64,000 nt of DNA from positions 21,396-85,395 of the forward strand of contig NZ_JAPEHT010000001.1 of the NCBI RefSeq assembly GCF_028823615.1, in the 5' to 3' direction. Within the stretch, counting starts at the first letter, position 1. Each line of letters starts with the position of its first letter. The DNA comes from Planococcus sp. A6. Its GTDB lineage: Bacteria > Bacillota > Bacilli > Bacillales_A > Planococcaceae. The translations under genes and the position numbers were made by a program. Shown here in pieces: positions 33,080-42,089 of this stretch. A model generated the notes under the pieces. It worked only from the letters and a program-made list of their open reading frames with translations, ran no database searches and was not told the DNA's origin.

Positions 33080-34531
33080 ATGACGTTTATTTCAATTGAG
33101 TTTCTGCTATTTTTTGCCGTAATCGTTTTCACTTATTATTCCATCCCGCATCGTTGGAGATGGATTCTTTTACTGGCTGCCAGTTATAGTTTTTATGCGA
33201 GTTTGAATAGCTATTTTGTGCTGTTGCTGCTTGCAAGCACGGCGTTCTCTTACGTTACGGGAATCATCATTGAAAAGCAGGAGACCAAAAAGCAGAAGAA
33301 ACGAGTCATGCTGGCGGGCATTTGCGTATTATTGTTCATTCTCGGCTGGTTTAAATATTTTAATTTCGTCAATGACTCAGTCCGGGCCATTGCCATCTAC
33401 ATGAATTGGAATTATAGCGTCCCTTATCAGGAAATCGTGATGCCAATAGCTATTTCTTTCTATACTTTCCAGGCAGTCAGTTACCTGGTGGACATCTATA
33501 AAGGAAAGCTCAAAGCGGAACGGCATTACGGTTATTTCTCCATCTATTTTGCCTTTTTCCCGCAATTGGTGGCAGGCCCGATTGAACGCGCCAAGAAATT
33601 GCTTCCCCAATTCAAAGTGGAACAGACATTGAAATATGAGAATCTAAGCTATGGAATGAAGCGGATCGCCTGGGGATTTTTTAAGAAAACCTTGATTGCG
33701 GATCGTCTGGCGCCGATTGTTGCCAGTGTTTACAATAGTCCTGATGCGACCGGTTCCGAAATTGTGCTGGCGACGATCCTGTTTTCGATCCAATTATACG
33801 CCGATTTTTCGGCACTCAGTGACATCGCTATCGGCTGCGCCCGAATTTTGGGAATCAAATTGACGGAAAACTTTAAGCAGCCGCATTTTGCCGTTTCGAT
33901 CGGGGATTTCTGGAACAGATGGCATATTACGCTTTCCACATGGCTCCGCGACTATATCTTTATCCCGTTAAGTAAAGGGAAAAAGAAGAGAAGTGAAATT
34001 TATCTGGTCATTGTGATTACTTTTTTAGTAAGCGGCATTTGGCACGGGGCAGCTTGGACTTTTGTTTTGTGGGGCTTGATTCATGGGTTCTACCGTGTTT
34101 TTGGAGATCATACAAAGCATGTTCGAGGGAAGATGGCGTCGTTTACGCGGCTAGATCAGAGTCCATCCTTGCATAAATGGGTGAAAATCACCATTACATT
34201 CCTGCTGGTTTGCTTTTCCAGGGTTTTCTTCCGCTCGGATAGCGTAGCCGAAGCATTTGAAAATGCGAAGCTTTTCCTGACGCCACACTCGTGGAGGCCG
34301 GCCGGAATGATCGATGCACTTGAATTGTTCTCGCTGCTGGATTTAATGATCTTCATGTTCTTCTTTGTTATTGTTCAATTGTTCCACTATATCGAGAGAA
34401 AAAACACTTCGACATGGGACTGGCTGTCGCAACGCCCGGCGTTCACCCGGTATGCAGTATATGTGTTGATCGTGGTCTCTGTCCTTATATTCGGTGCTAC
34501 AGGCCAAGGGTTCGTGTATGGCGGATTCTGA
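33080..34531 (+). CDS. MBOAT-family membrane O-acyltransferase
   Basis: This 483-residue protein has about ten to twelve hydrophobic segments and belongs to the AlgI/DltB branch. Key features are YLVDIYKGKLKAERHYGYFSIYFAFFPQLVAGPIERAKKLLPQF, FWNRWHITLSTWLRDYIFIPLSKG and SGIWHGAAWTFVLWG, in which His322 is the invariant catalytic His. Such proteins move an acyl group from a cytoplasmic donor through the membrane to a surface glycan or teichoic acid. With the carrier and ligase upstream and the SGNH-like gene downstream, the operon copies the logic of dltABCD. Ribosome site is weak (CAGGTGATTG), about 130 bases after the ligase. Confidence 0.92.
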   Translation: MTFISIEFLLFFAVIVFTYYSIPHRWRWILLLAASYSFYASLNSYFVLLLLASTAFSYVTGIIIEKQETKKQKKRVMLAGICVLLFILGWFKYFNFVNDSVRAIAIYMNWNYSVPYQEIVMPIAISFYTFQAVSYLVDIYKGKLKAERHYGYFSIYFAFFPQLVAGPIERAKKLLPQFKVEQTLKYENLSYGMKRIAWGFFKKTLIADRLAPIVASVYNSPDATGSEIVLATILFSIQLYADFSALSDIAIGCARILGIKLTENFKQPHFAVSIGDFWNRWHITLSTWLRDYIFIPLSKGKKKRSEIYLVIVITFLVSGIWHGAAWTFVLWGLIHGFYRVFGDHTKHVRGKMASFTRLDQSPSLHKWVKITITFLLVCFSRVFFRSDSVAEAFENAKLFLTPHSWRPAGMIDALELFSLLDLMIFMFFFVIVQLFHYIERKNTSTWDWLSQRPAFTRYAVYVLIVVSVLIFGATGQGFVYGGF

Positions 34532-34686
34532 TCCAGCCGCGCCAAAACACCAAGTGGCCAGCCCGTTTGAAGGCTGTATTCCCTTATTCATTTTAAAACG
34601 ACCTTATCGATCGCATGTGTATAGAAATTCGGCTTGCGAGCCAATCCGTAAATTGAAAAAGACCTACTGTATCGAGAGGATTTGCC

Positions 34687-35592
34687 GTGAAACGTTTATT
34701 CATTAAATTAACAATTATCATGACTGTGGCTTTGCTCGTGTTTATACCCGCAAATAATCTGGTGAAGCATTCCCGGAGTTACAACATCAATGATGACATA
34801 TTGGCGTTCAAGAAAGATCCGCATCCGGTTGATATCATCAATCTGGGTGCTTCCCATTCCATGTATGGGTATTATTTTAAGCCGACTGGACTTACCCATC
34901 TGGACTTGGCACTGCCTTCCCAGACGATTCAATACGATTTTAAATTGCTGAAAGAGTATGGCAAGTATTTGAAACCGGATGGTGTCGTCCTTATATCGAT
35001 TTCGCAAATCACGTTCGCAAATGCTGAAATTGAGAACGTAGAAAATTATTATGAAATTCTGGATCATTCCCAAATCGAGCCGTTTCGCTTAACGGACTAT
35101 TACAGATACTTGTACTTTCCTGGGACCCAAAGCGAAAGTTTTACTTCTGCGCTCTCGAGTGAAATGAAAAAACTCAAATGGGATTCCCATCAGCCCTGGG
35201 CAAATGATGGGAAAAACTATGCGGCCAGAAAGTACGATTATGTGGAAGATTTATATAGGGCAGCCGAAGAAGAAAATTACTTCGAACAAAATTTGGAGCA
35301 CTTAAAAGAACTGCTGGAATATTGTCAGGAGAACGGCTACCAAGCAGTACTGACGATGGAGCCTGTGCATCAGACGTACGAAACATATTTTGATGAAGCA
35401 AAGATGGACAAATTTGTTTTTCAGTACTTAGATACTTTGGAAACAGATGTCCCTTTTTTAAACCATATGAACGATCCACGATTCGCTGACAATAAAGACT
35501 ATTTTATCGACTCCGACCATTTAAACAGTGATGGAAGAAAAAAGTATTCCTGGATCATTTATGAGGAGCTCAAGGAGTTAGGCTATTTTTAG
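34687..35592 (+). CDS. Membrane-anchored SGNH-hydrolase-like protein (DltD/AlgJ-like role)
   Basis: Of 301 residues, the N-terminus is one membrane helix (LTIIMTVALLVFIPANN), so the body should face outside. NLGASHSMYGYY holds Ser56 and Ser58 in a GxSxS-type block I, and IDSDHLNSDGRKKY holds the Asp275-x-x-His278 of block V. These are the catalytic elements of SGNH esterases/acyltransferases. In DltD and AlgJ/AlgX-type proteins the partner of an MBOAT uses this fold to complete acyl transfer outside the cell. It is the last gene of the Fur-box operon and ends at a strong terminator. The gap of 155 bases upstream may hold a secondary promoter, but I see none clearly. Confidence 0.85.
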   Translation: MKRLFIKLTIIMTVALLVFIPANNLVKHSRSYNINDDILAFKKDPHPVDIINLGASHSMYGYYFKPTGLTHLDLALPSQTIQYDFKLLKEYGKYLKPDGVVLISISQITFANAEIENVENYYEILDHSQIEPFRLTDYYRYLYFPGTQSESFTSALSSEMKKLKWDSHQPWANDGKNYAARKYDYVEDLYRAAEEENYFEQNLEHLKELLEYCQENGYQAVLTMEPVHQTYETYFDEAKMDKFVFQYLDTLETDVPFLNHMNDPRFADNKDYFIDSDHLNSDGRKKYSWIIYEELKELGYF

Positions 35593-35643
35593 AAGAAGGC
35601 TTTCTCGCGTTCGAGTAGAACGTGAGAAGAGTCTTCTTTTTTC
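35591..35643 (+). terminator. Terminator of the acyl-transfer operon
   Basis: AGAAGA and TTTCTCGCGTTC pair with GAACGTGAGAA and TCTTCT (small internal loop, one wobble), followed by TTTTTT. Confidence 0.82.
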
Positions 35644-35762
35644 TATTCATACACTTGAAGCCATTGACGCTTTCGAAAACACTATGTTTCCAGGAGGGGT
35701 GAGGCAGGTAAGGATAAGGATAAGGAAAGGTGGTTTTAAATACTTCGGCAAGGAGGAATTTG

Positions 35763-36236
35763 ATGAACAGGCAATTTTTCAAGAAGAGCTTGCATGGAAA
35801 AGACGCAAACGTCGATACGGCAGTCGTTTTTAATGGTTTGGATTGGCAGCAAGCAGGCCAGAAACCGGCGGAGTTCCCCCATACGGTTTGGGAATTGTTG
35901 TTTCATATGAATTATTGGCAAGATTTCATGCTAGACCTGTTAACTGGCAAAATATCCACAAGCCAGAATCCGGACGAAGAATCCTGGCCGGCTGTACCGT
36001 CGCCCGACAGTGAAGGCGAATGGGATTCAGCTGTGGCGCATTTCCTGGAAGGGGTGCAAAAAGCCGAGCAGGAAGCGGGGAAAGATTTATCGGAAAAAGT
36101 GGTGGAAGGGAAAGAAGAGACCCGGGCCGACTGCCTGCAGACAATCATCTTGCATAATACATATCATGCGGGACAAGTGGTGTTTGCGCGGAAAATCCTC
36201 GGTGACTGGCAGCCTCCTACTGATAGTGGCAGCTGA
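35763..36236 (+). CDS. DinB-family protein
   Basis: This 157-residue four-helix-bundle protein has the usual metal-binding histidines: HTVWELLFHMNYWQ in the second helix and HNTYHAGQVVFARK near the end. DinB/YfiT-like proteins bind a divalent metal; several act as thiol-dependent transferases (bacillithiol in Bacillales), others are DNA-damage inducible with unknown role. The start is ATG 35763 right after AAGGAGG; the longer frame to 35730 lacks a site. Upstream lies a short GGATAA tandem repeat (35710-35725). It is a single gene and shares no operon with the acyl-transfer genes. Confidence 0.87.
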   Translation: MNRQFFKKSLHGKDANVDTAVVFNGLDWQQAGQKPAEFPHTVWELLFHMNYWQDFMLDLLTGKISTSQNPDEESWPAVPSPDSEGEWDSAVAHFLEGVQKAEQEAGKDLSEKVVEGKEETRADCLQTIILHNTYHAGQVVFARKILGDWQPPTDSGS

Positions 36237-36369
36237 ATCGTCTCGTTGAAGGTCCCCTTAAAAGCGAGAAGTGATGATTTTATAAGAACATATCTTTCGA
36301 GAAAATGGAGCTTTAACATTCATTATGAAGCACTGGCTGCGTTACTGGATTCAAAGGCACTGCTGATGA

Positions 36370-36431
36370 AAACACCCTCTGCTGAGCGCCCGGCATTTGT
36401 ATGCTGGCGTTTTAGTAGAGGGTATTTTTTG
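36370..36431. terminator. Terminator shared by DinB and amidase genes
   Basis: AAAACACCCTCT (36370-36381) pairs with AGAGGGTATTTT (36418-36429). It is a homologue of the terminator at 30904-30960. Confidence 0.85.
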
Positions 36432-36447
36432 ATGATGTAAATGAAGT

Positions 36448-37857
36448 TTAGTACGATTCCAAATCCGGTGCGATCCGTTTCTGCGTCGCTTGCTCGTAAG
36501 AATAAGCCAGTTCAATCAACCGTGCTTCGCTGAATGCCTGTGCGCTGAACGTCACACCAACCGGATGGCCGTCTTCCGTGTAGCCGGCCGGAACGGTGAT
36601 GGACGGATAGCCAGCTTTGGCCGGCATCGCGGCGCCGCGGTTGTTTTGGAATAGCAATGCGTCGAGTTGATGTTGTTGCATGATTAGGTCGATGCCCTCT
36701 TTTGTGGACGTGCGAAAGTCGATTTCGCGGTGCTCCAGGTAAGTCGCGTCGTTCGGATCGTCGCGCTCGGGGTCTTGCTGGTTGAACGCGATAACGTCAG
36801 CGAGTGATTTAACCGGCACTTCGTCAGGTGTCGAAGCAAGGTAGTCATTGACGCCGCGTTTGAATTCATACCATAAGACGTCCGATTCAAACTCCTGCTG
36901 GGGAATCGTCAATTCAACGACGGTGGCGCCGAGTGCTTTGATTTGCTCGATTGCTGCGTCCATGATGGCGCGTTCTTCAGGTGCTTCATTGTTCAAAAAT
37001 GAAAAGTCGACGCCGATGCGAGCGTTTTTCAAGCCATCTGATTTCAGATGCGGCGTGTAATCGGTAAGTGAGCATGCTGCACTCCCCAGTGTCGCCGGAT
37101 CCTGTTCATCGACGCCGGTCATCGCGCCGAGCAAGATCGCCGCATCCGTCACGGTGCGTGCCATCGGTCCAGCAGTATCTTGGCTTTCAGCGATCGGGAT
37201 GATGCGCGATCGGCTGATGAGCCCGACGGTCGGCTTGATGCCGACGATGGAATTGGCGCTTGATGGGCTAAGAATCGAGCCCGAGGTTTCGGTGCCGACT
37301 CCGACTACCGCGAAATTCGATGCGATTGCAGCACCCGTTCCGGAACTCGAGCCGCCGACGTCTTCCGGTTTGAAGATATCGACGCCGTACGGATTTTTCA
37401 CCTGTCCGGCGAGTGAGCTATAGCCACTCGGCCCGTCTTGGGACATGAAATACGCCCATTCGCTCAAATTCACTTTGCCGAGAATGATGGCACCGGCATC
37501 GCGCAATTGCTTCGCGACGAACGTATCTTGTTTCGCGAAATTGTGTTCAAGTGCGATGGCACCGGCAGTAGTCGGCATCGGGTCTTTCGTTTCGATATTG
37601 TCTTTCAGCAACACGGGAATGCCATAGAGCGGGCCTTGCTCAGTCTGTCCTCGTTTTTCGTCCAACTCGGATGCGATTGCCAACGCGTCCGGATTGATGG
37701 CCCGCACGGAATTGATTTTCGGTCCGTTTTGATCAAACTTTTCGATCCGGTCGAGATAGGCTTGAACCAATTCCACGGAGGTCAGTTTTTGGTCACGGAA
37801 GGCTTGTTGGGTGTCTTCAATCGTCGCTTCGATCAGTTTGAATGTGCTTGTTTCCAT
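36448..37857 (-). CDS. Amidase-signature family amidase
   Basis: This 469-residue GatA-like amidase has Lys in GIPVLLKDNIETKDPMPTTAG and the Ser-rich signature DVGGSSSGTGAAIASNFAVVGVGTETSGSI, which together give the Ser-cisSer-Lys triad. LPVAESQDTAGPMARTV-like sequence (IPIAESQDTAGPMART) follows. It hydrolyses amides of unknown identity in the cytoplasm. No GatB or GatC lies next to it, so it is not the tRNA amidotransferase subunit. AGCGAGGAG precedes the ATG. A fragment of its 3' end with terminator is also present at 30.9-31.0 kb. Confidence 0.9.
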   Translation of the reverse strand: METSTFKLIEATIEDTQQAFRDQKLTSVELVQAYLDRIEKFDQNGPKINSVRAINPDALAIASELDEKRGQTEQGPLYGIPVLLKDNIETKDPMPTTAGAIALEHNFAKQDTFVAKQLRDAGAIILGKVNLSEWAYFMSQDGPSGYSSLAGQVKNPYGVDIFKPEDVGGSSSGTGAAIASNFAVVGVGTETSGSILSPSSANSIVGIKPTVGLISRSRIIPIAESQDTAGPMARTVTDAAILLGAMTGVDEQDPATLGSAACSLTDYTPHLKSDGLKNARIGVDFSFLNNEAPEERAIMDAAIEQIKALGATVVELTIPQQEFESDVLWYEFKRGVNDYLASTPDEVPVKSLADVIAFNQQDPERDDPNDATYLEHREIDFRTSTKEGIDLIMQQHQLDALLFQNNRGAAMPAKAGYPSITVPAGYTEDGHPVGVTFSAQAFSEARLIELAYSYEQATQKRIAPDLESY

Positions 37858-37935
37858 ATGTATGCTCCTCGCTAATTAGATGTACTTTCTTTAATTGTAC
37901 ATGAATTCCTAATTTTGCATAAAGTTTTGGTTCGT

Positions 37936-38022
37936 GTCCCTGTGCGCGACACAATTCTCCAGGTGAAAACCTTGTTGTGGGAGGGTTTGTATGTGGCGAC
38001 GTCCCTGTGCACCACACAATTA
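37936..38022 (+). repeat. Dispersed repeat pair, 65-base period
   Basis: Direct copies at 37936-37957 and 38001-38022 with a 43-base core (contains GAAAACCTTG). They lie between the divergent amidase and M14 peptidase genes. Confidence 0.92.
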
Positions 38023-38147
38023 ATAGATGTTGCAATAACTGGAATAAAGTCCTATTTTTAAGAATTAATCCATTTACCTACTTCGGAATACGAAATATTC
38101 TGTTATATTAAGAGCTGGTAATAAAAATTTCAAGGTGAAGGGATGTT

Positions 38148-40913
38148 ATGTGGATGAAGAAAGTTTTTGCAGGATGGCTCTCGGTAGTGCTGGTATTGTC
38201 AGCGTTTGTGCCGACAATGGCCGCAAATGAAACGGGGGCCAGTGCGACTGAACAAGCGACTGCGCTTGAAGTGAGCCGTTCGGTCTTTTCATTGACCGAA
38301 GCGCGCACTGTCGAAATGTCGGCTGATTTAGGCGAAGGGGTCAATTTGGAAGATGTCGAGTTCCAATTTGGCGGAAAGCCATTGTCTGAATGGCAGCAAT
38401 GGACAGAAGGCCAAAACTACAATGGCGACCCGTTCATCACGGTCGTTGAAGAGCCTTCTTTTGTGGAAGGCACGAACAAAATCACCGCAGTGCTGGAATT
38501 CGGTTTGCTGTACGGGACGGATGATTTGTCCAACCGGACGATCCGCACTCAATACCAGCAATTTATCGGCGATTATGAATTGGCGCTGATTGATGCGGCA
38601 AGCGGCGACAAAGCGGCAGCGACTGTCGAATTGAACGTCTACGATGAGTTTAAGTTTTACGATGAATTAAAACCGGCGATCGATGAGATTTTCGAAGCCG
38701 CTGAAGAAGATGTGGACAACGATCGCTACCTCGAGTATCAGACCGTCGGCAAAACGGCGGAAGGGCGTGATATTCATTTCGTCATTTTGGCACGAGATGA
38801 GGCAGCGGTCGATCAGTATTTGAATGAAACTTTGCCGACTGCACTCCAAGACCCGGAAAGTTTAATTGAAAAACTTGAGAACGATACGATGGGCGATTAC
38901 CAAGTGCCGATCTGGTTCAATAATATCCACCCGGACGAAGTGGAAGGCGTGGATGTACAAGTTGAGCTATTGGAGAAATTCGCTTTGGAAGACGAAGTGA
39001 AATTCATGAATACAGACGGCGAGACGGAATTCGAAGAGAACTTGAATGTGGACGAAGTTTTGGACGATGCGATTTTCCTTTATATGTTCACGAGCAACCC
39101 GGATGGCAGAGCGGCCAACACGCGCGCGAACGCCGAGGGCTTTGACTTAAACCGTGACAATGCGTACCAGACGCAAGTGGAAACGCAGCAAGTGAATGAA
39201 GTGCTGTCGAAATGGACGCCGTTATCATTTGTGGATTTCCACGGCTATGTGGATGGGTTCTTGATCGAACCGGCAACACCGCCACATAACCCGAACTTTG
39301 AATACGATTTATTGATCGACAATATGATGGAACAAGCCAATGCAATGGGGCAGGCGGGCATTGCCAATTCCGAGCTGACGTCTTATTTCATTGCCAAAGA
39401 CGGCTATGGTTCCGGTTGGGATGATATGACGCCGGCATACACGGCGATTTACGCGATGCTCCACGGTGCACTCGGCCATACAATCGAAGTGCCGACATTG
39501 AGCCAAGACGGCTATAATGCTTTGGTTGGCAGCGGCCTTGGTGCGGCGAATTATGTGCATGACAATAAAGACCAATTGTATAAAGAGCAATTGGAGATTT
39601 TCAAGCGCGGCGTGGACGGGGAAGATAACCGTGCCGTCGATGAATATTATGTCAATGCGGCAGGTGAAGTAATCGGCCGCAACCGCGGAGATAATGAAAA
39701 CTTCTTCCCGGATTATTACGTGATTCCGACAGATGACAAGAACCAGAAGAATGCGTTGGAAGCTCACAACATGGCGGATTATTTGATTCGCAACGGCGTG
39801 GAAGTCGAGAAGACCGTGAAACCTGTCGAGGTGGACGGTGTGACCTATCCGAAAGGCACATTCATCGTGCCGATGGACCAGGCGAAGCGCGGCTTGGCGA
39901 ATGCCATGCTCTATGAAGGCGACGATGTATCTGATTGGGATGCGATGTATGACCCGATCGTCGTCAACTTCTCCGATTTGAGAGGCTTTGATCTGGAAGA
40001 AGTTCGTACGGAAGGTTCGTTCGATGGAAAAACTCAAGAACTTGAAGAAGCGGTTGTTCCGACAAGCACGGTAAAAGGAAATCCGCCGAAACAGATTCTC
40101 GAGAATTCTACGAACGATGCGATCCGTGTCGTTAACGCACTGCTTGCTGACGGCAAAACAGTGGAAGTGCTGACGGAAAGCAAAGGCAAAGCGGAAGCTG
40201 GTGATTTCGTCGTCGCGACGAACGACCTTCGCCCGTATGCCGATGATTATTATTTTGAAACACAAGTGTTTGGCAACGGCAAAAATGCCGAAACCGAAGT
40301 GCTAGAGCAGCCGAGTGTTGCGGCAACCGGTTCTGCACAGCTGAACTTCTCGTTGCGCCAGCTTGGCTTTGAATTGACGGACGCTGCAGCAGCGGATGTC
40401 ATCGTCAGCGATGGCGGTTCATTCAACGCAGCACAAGTGACCGGCAAAACTTTTGTCGGGATCGGTGCACCTGCACTTAACGCTGTGAGTAAGAGCGGCT
40501 TGCTTCCAGGCTTTGCGTACACGAGCACCGGAAGCAGACACGAAGGACTCGTGAAAGCAGACGTCGCGGAGCATCCGTTGACTGCCGGATACGAGCAGCA
40601 AGAAAATCTCTACGTCACGACCGGCTCGTGGATTTCAAGCGTTCCTGAAGGCGCAGAAGTGCTCGCAAGCTTCCAAGACAGCGACGATTTCTACCTCGCC
40701 GGCTGGTGGCCTGGATATGAACAAGCACAAGACCAAACGATGGCCATCACGGCTGAGCAGGGAGAGACGACGTTTAACTTATTTGCCAACTCTCTCGCAT
40801 TCCGCGCCCATACCGAGCACAGCTACCGTTTCATTGCGAATTCGATTTATGATGCGGTGAGCGTTGAAGCGGAAGTGGTGGAGAAGGGGAAAGGAAAAGG
40901 GAAGAAACAGTAG
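38148..40913 (+). CDS. Secreted M14-family zinc carboxypeptidase
   Basis: The 921-residue protein begins with a signal peptide (KKVFAGWLSVVLVLSAFVPTMAA). The catalytic domain shows the M14 zinc ligands His261-x-x-Glu264 (NIHPDE) and His365 (DFHGYVDG), NPDGR and DLNRDNAYQT for substrate binding, and Glu447 (GHTIEVP) as catalytic base. Large C-terminal domains follow, the last with a fold like ThuA/GATase (VTTGSWISSVPEGAEVLASF). It ends in a basic tail (EKGKGKGKKQ) that might bind the wall. It should trim peptides or cell-wall material outside the cell. RBS is GAAGGG; ATG 38148 or 38154 can serve. It is a single gene. Confidence 0.9.
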   Translation: MWMKKVFAGWLSVVLVLSAFVPTMAANETGASATEQATALEVSRSVFSLTEARTVEMSADLGEGVNLEDVEFQFGGKPLSEWQQWTEGQNYNGDPFITVVEEPSFVEGTNKITAVLEFGLLYGTDDLSNRTIRTQYQQFIGDYELALIDAASGDKAAATVELNVYDEFKFYDELKPAIDEIFEAAEEDVDNDRYLEYQTVGKTAEGRDIHFVILARDEAAVDQYLNETLPTALQDPESLIEKLENDTMGDYQVPIWFNNIHPDEVEGVDVQVELLEKFALEDEVKFMNTDGETEFEENLNVDEVLDDAIFLYMFTSNPDGRAANTRANAEGFDLNRDNAYQTQVETQQVNEVLSKWTPLSFVDFHGYVDGFLIEPATPPHNPNFEYDLLIDNMMEQANAMGQAGIANSELTSYFIAKDGYGSGWDDMTPAYTAIYAMLHGALGHTIEVPTLSQDGYNALVGSGLGAANYVHDNKDQLYKEQLEIFKRGVDGEDNRAVDEYYVNAAGEVIGRNRGDNENFFPDYYVIPTDDKNQKNALEAHNMADYLIRNGVEVEKTVKPVEVDGVTYPKGTFIVPMDQAKRGLANAMLYEGDDVSDWDAMYDPIVVNFSDLRGFDLEEVRTEGSFDGKTQELEEAVVPTSTVKGNPPKQILENSTNDAIRVVNALLADGKTVEVLTESKGKAEAGDFVVATNDLRPYADDYYFETQVFGNGKNAETEVLEQPSVAATGSAQLNFSLRQLGFELTDAAAADVIVSDGGSFNAAQVTGKTFVGIGAPALNAVSKSGLLPGFAYTSTGSRHEGLVKADVAEHPLTAGYEQQENLYVTTGSWISSVPEGAEVLASFQDSDDFYLAGWWPGYEQAQDQTMAITAEQGETTFNLFANSLAFRAHTEHSYRFIANSIYDAVSVEAEVVEKGKGKGKKQ

Positions 40914-40918
40914 TTGGT

Positions 40919-40940
40919 GTCCCTGTGTTAGAAACAATTC
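40919..40940 (+). repeat. Dispersed repeat, single copy with core
   Basis: GTCCCTGTG, TTAGA, AACAATTC, followed by a recognisable core (GGTGAAAACCTTG). The expected second copy 65 bases on has been replaced by the terminator stem. Confidence 0.85.
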
Positions 40941-40972
40941 TGTGGGTGAAAACCTTGAAATAGAGGCGTGGT

Positions 40973-41013
40973 AGAGATCCGCTCCATTCGACAATGGAGC
41001 GGATCTCTTTTTA
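40973..41013 (+). terminator. Terminator of the M14 peptidase gene
   Basis: AGAGATCCGCTCCATT (40973-40988) and AATGGAGCGGATCTCT (40993-41008) form a perfect 16-bp stem, followed by TTTTT. Confidence 0.92.
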
Positions 41014-41102
41014 TTCGCCAGAGAAATTTCGGAAGCCGAATGATTTGAATTCATGAAGGTGTAAGAGTAATCTGAAAATAGAATTGAGAGGAGTGGAAGT
41101 AA

Positions 41103-41945
41103 ATGGTGAAAGCAATTCCAGAAGTGACATTAAATGACGGCACGACTTTGCCGGTGACAGGGCTCGGTACATACGGACTGTGGGGCAATGCCGGAGCGAA
41201 CGCCGTCAGCAGCGGCATCAATGCAGGATACCGTTTGATCGACACGGCGTATAATTACGAAAACGAAGGCGCGGTCGGCGAAGGCATTCGGCGCAGCGGC
41301 ATTCCCCGCGACGAGCTGTGGGTGACTTCCAAGCTGCCTGGGCGCTACCACACTTACGAAAAAGCCTTGGTGGCGATTCAGGAATCGCTATTCCGCGCGC
41401 AATTGGATTATTTCGATCTGTATTTGATTCACTGGCCTTTGCCAAATCAAGATACGTACGTAGAAGCGTGGCAAGCTTTGATTGACGCACAGAAATGGGG
41501 GCTCGTCCGCTCGATCGGTGTCAGCAATTTCCTGCCTGAGCATTTGGATCGCATCATCAAAGAAACTGGAGTGACGCCAAGTGTGAACCAAGTAGAATTA
41601 CATCCGTTTTTCAACCAGGCACATCAGCGAAAAGTGCACACGGACCTCAATATCCAAACGCAGTCGTGGAGCCCAATCGCCAGAGCGAAGGATATCCTGT
41701 CGAATGACACCATCAGCCAAATTGCCAAAGCCCATCATAAAACCATCGCGCAAGTCGTATTGCGCTGGCAATACCAAATCGGCTCGGTGTCGATTCCGCG
41801 CTCCACCTCGCCCGAGCGCCAACGCGAAAACCTGGCCATTTTCGACTTTGAATTAAGCGACAGTGAAATGACGGCGATTTCGGATTTGTCCCGCCCGGAT
41901 GGCCGACTGTTTGATATGGATCCGGCGACGCATGAGGAGTTTTAA
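41103..41945 (+). CDS. Aldo/keto reductase
   Basis: This 280-residue AKR is of the 2,5-diketogluconate reductase type. Catalytic residues are visible as Asp and Tyr in IDTAYNYENE, Lys in VTSKLPG and His in LYLIHWPLP. GVSNFLPEHLD, NQVELHPFF and the NADPH-binding SIPRSTSPERQREN complete the fold. It reduces small aldehydes or keto-sugars with NADPH in the cytoplasm. AGAGGAG precedes ATG 41103. It is a single-gene unit ending in a strong bidirectional terminator. Confidence 0.92.
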   Translation: MVKAIPEVTLNDGTTLPVTGLGTYGLWGNAGANAVSSGINAGYRLIDTAYNYENEGAVGEGIRRSGIPRDELWVTSKLPGRYHTYEKALVAIQESLFRAQLDYFDLYLIHWPLPNQDTYVEAWQALIDAQKWGLVRSIGVSNFLPEHLDRIIKETGVTPSVNQVELHPFFNQAHQRKVHTDLNIQTQSWSPIARAKDILSNDTISQIAKAHHKTIAQVVLRWQYQIGSVSIPRSTSPERQRENLAIFDFELSDSEMTAISDLSRPDGRLFDMDPATHEEF

Positions 41946-42024
41946 TGGAAAGCTAAGTAGCTTAAGCCATTTGAAAATGATTTGTGCTGAACTTCATTCT
42001 AAAATTCAGGTTCTGCAACAAACT

Positions 42025-42064
42025 AGAAGACCCGCCAATCCGTTTAGGAATCGGCGGGTCTTCT
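42025..42064. terminator. Bidirectional terminator
   Basis: AGAAGACCCGCC (42025-42036) and GGCGGGTCTTCT (42053-42064) form a perfect 12-bp stem between convergent genes. Confidence 0.85.
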
Positions 42065-42089
42065 GGTCTTTGTTTACTTTTTAAGAAAA

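Noticed and set aside
39309..40265. 318-codon minus-strand ORF inside the M14 peptidase gene
   Set aside because: It is a long shadow frame; the plus-strand protein has a signal peptide and full zinc-site motifs.
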